Of a stretch of DNA of 64,000 nt, positions 63,978-64,000 are shown piece by piece (the stretch's first letter is position 1; each line of letters begins with the position of its first letter). Source of the stretch: Burhinus oedicnemus. Lineage: Eukaryota > Chordata > Aves > Charadriiformes > Burhinidae. Location of the stretch: positions 196,118 to 260,117 of the forward strand of contig VFFE01006076.1 in NCBI GenBank assembly GCA_008921705.1. Direction: 5' to 3'. Made by a program: the position numbers and the translations under genes. The notes beneath the pieces were generated by a model. It did not search any database. It had not been told where the DNA came from and saw only the letters and a list, made by a program, of their open reading frames with translations.

Positions 63978-64000
63978 GGGCGGGAGGGAGCGAGGGCGGG
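63978..64000 (+). other. G-quadruplex motif
   Basis: Four or more G3 runs with loops C, A, AGCGA and C (GGGCGGGAGGGAGCGAGGG, then C and GGG) satisfy the canonical G4 pattern on the plus strand, about 25 bases from the putative minus-strand ATG. Confidence 0.85.

Larger units (their letters stand above)
63470..64000. promoter_or_regulatory. CpG island / probable promoter region (runs off right edge)
   Basis: CpG is dense, by hand count about 8-9 per 60-base line at 63661-63720 and 63841-63900. Most lines elsewhere in the window have 0-1. Elements seen include a GC box GGGGCGGGCC at 63671-63680, a NotI site GCGGCCGC at 63662-63669, GGCGGCGG runs, and GC-box-like G runs at 63978-64000. There is no TATA box. 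In vertebrates such islands mark promoters of broadly expressed or developmental genes, often bidirectional. Direction cannot be settled here: a leftward first exon is proposed below, but a rightward transcript beyond the edge is equally possible. Confidence 0.9.

Overview
This window looks like avian nuclear DNA from a gene-poor, AT-rich region that ends in a CpG-island promoter. Three things point to a bird. The 5'-truncated LINEs at 8934-9107 and 57193-57954 are CR1 elements with the bird-type ATTCTGTGAT-like 3' tail. The element at 48745-49283 is a solo LTR of an endogenous-retrovirus family common in birds. Overall repeat density is very low, with two decayed MIR-type SINEs and a few older amniote repeat remnants. 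There are no prokaryotic or viral gene arrays, operons, tRNA or rRNA genes, or CRISPR arrays. The species and the gene neighbourhood cannot be named from the sequence alone.

Layout. The segment 1-8.9 kb is non-repetitive AT-rich DNA. It holds one protein-like minus-strand open segment at 239-559 that may be a real exon. From 8.9 to 33 kb the DNA is largely featureless. Exceptions are a CR1 fragment, an imperfect 28-bp duplication, a perfect 43-bp tandem duplication (24545-24630), an open minus-strand segment with splice-like borders (25679-25870) and a MIR remnant (26636-26760). From 33 to 40 kb there are two strongly purine-skewed tracts: about 220 bp at 33175-33395 and about 1 kb at 38690-39735. 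The second lies just downstream of a CCAAT/TATA promoter-like pair. From 40 to 53 kb there are a few microexon-like segments, an octamer plus MARE/AP-1 cluster near 46.74 kb, the solo LTR, a second MIR remnant, a strong polypyrimidine/acceptor near 50.33 kb and a long AC microsatellite. Next to the microsatellite is a segment dense in homeodomain, MEIS-type and forkhead motifs (52.2-52.52 kb), which is the best enhancer candidate here. From 53 to 63 kb there is a CR1 copy with an undamaged reading frame and a 30-T tract. From about 63.47 kb to the right edge the composition switches to a dense CpG island with GC boxes, a NotI site and a G-quadruplex motif.

How it may fit together (inference). 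The CpG island most likely marks a promoter. One reading is a gene running leftward from the island: a possible first coding exon at 63791-63954 has a donor whose phase matches a possible second exon at 60768-60946. Other minus-strand candidates at 33450-33488, 25679-25870 and 239-559 could belong to the same unit, or could be chance. The alternative is a gene running rightward out of the window, leaving this DNA as upstream regulatory desert. I saw no convincing previously undescribed system. The findings are testable leads, mostly about exons, regulatory elements and strand-composition anomalies.
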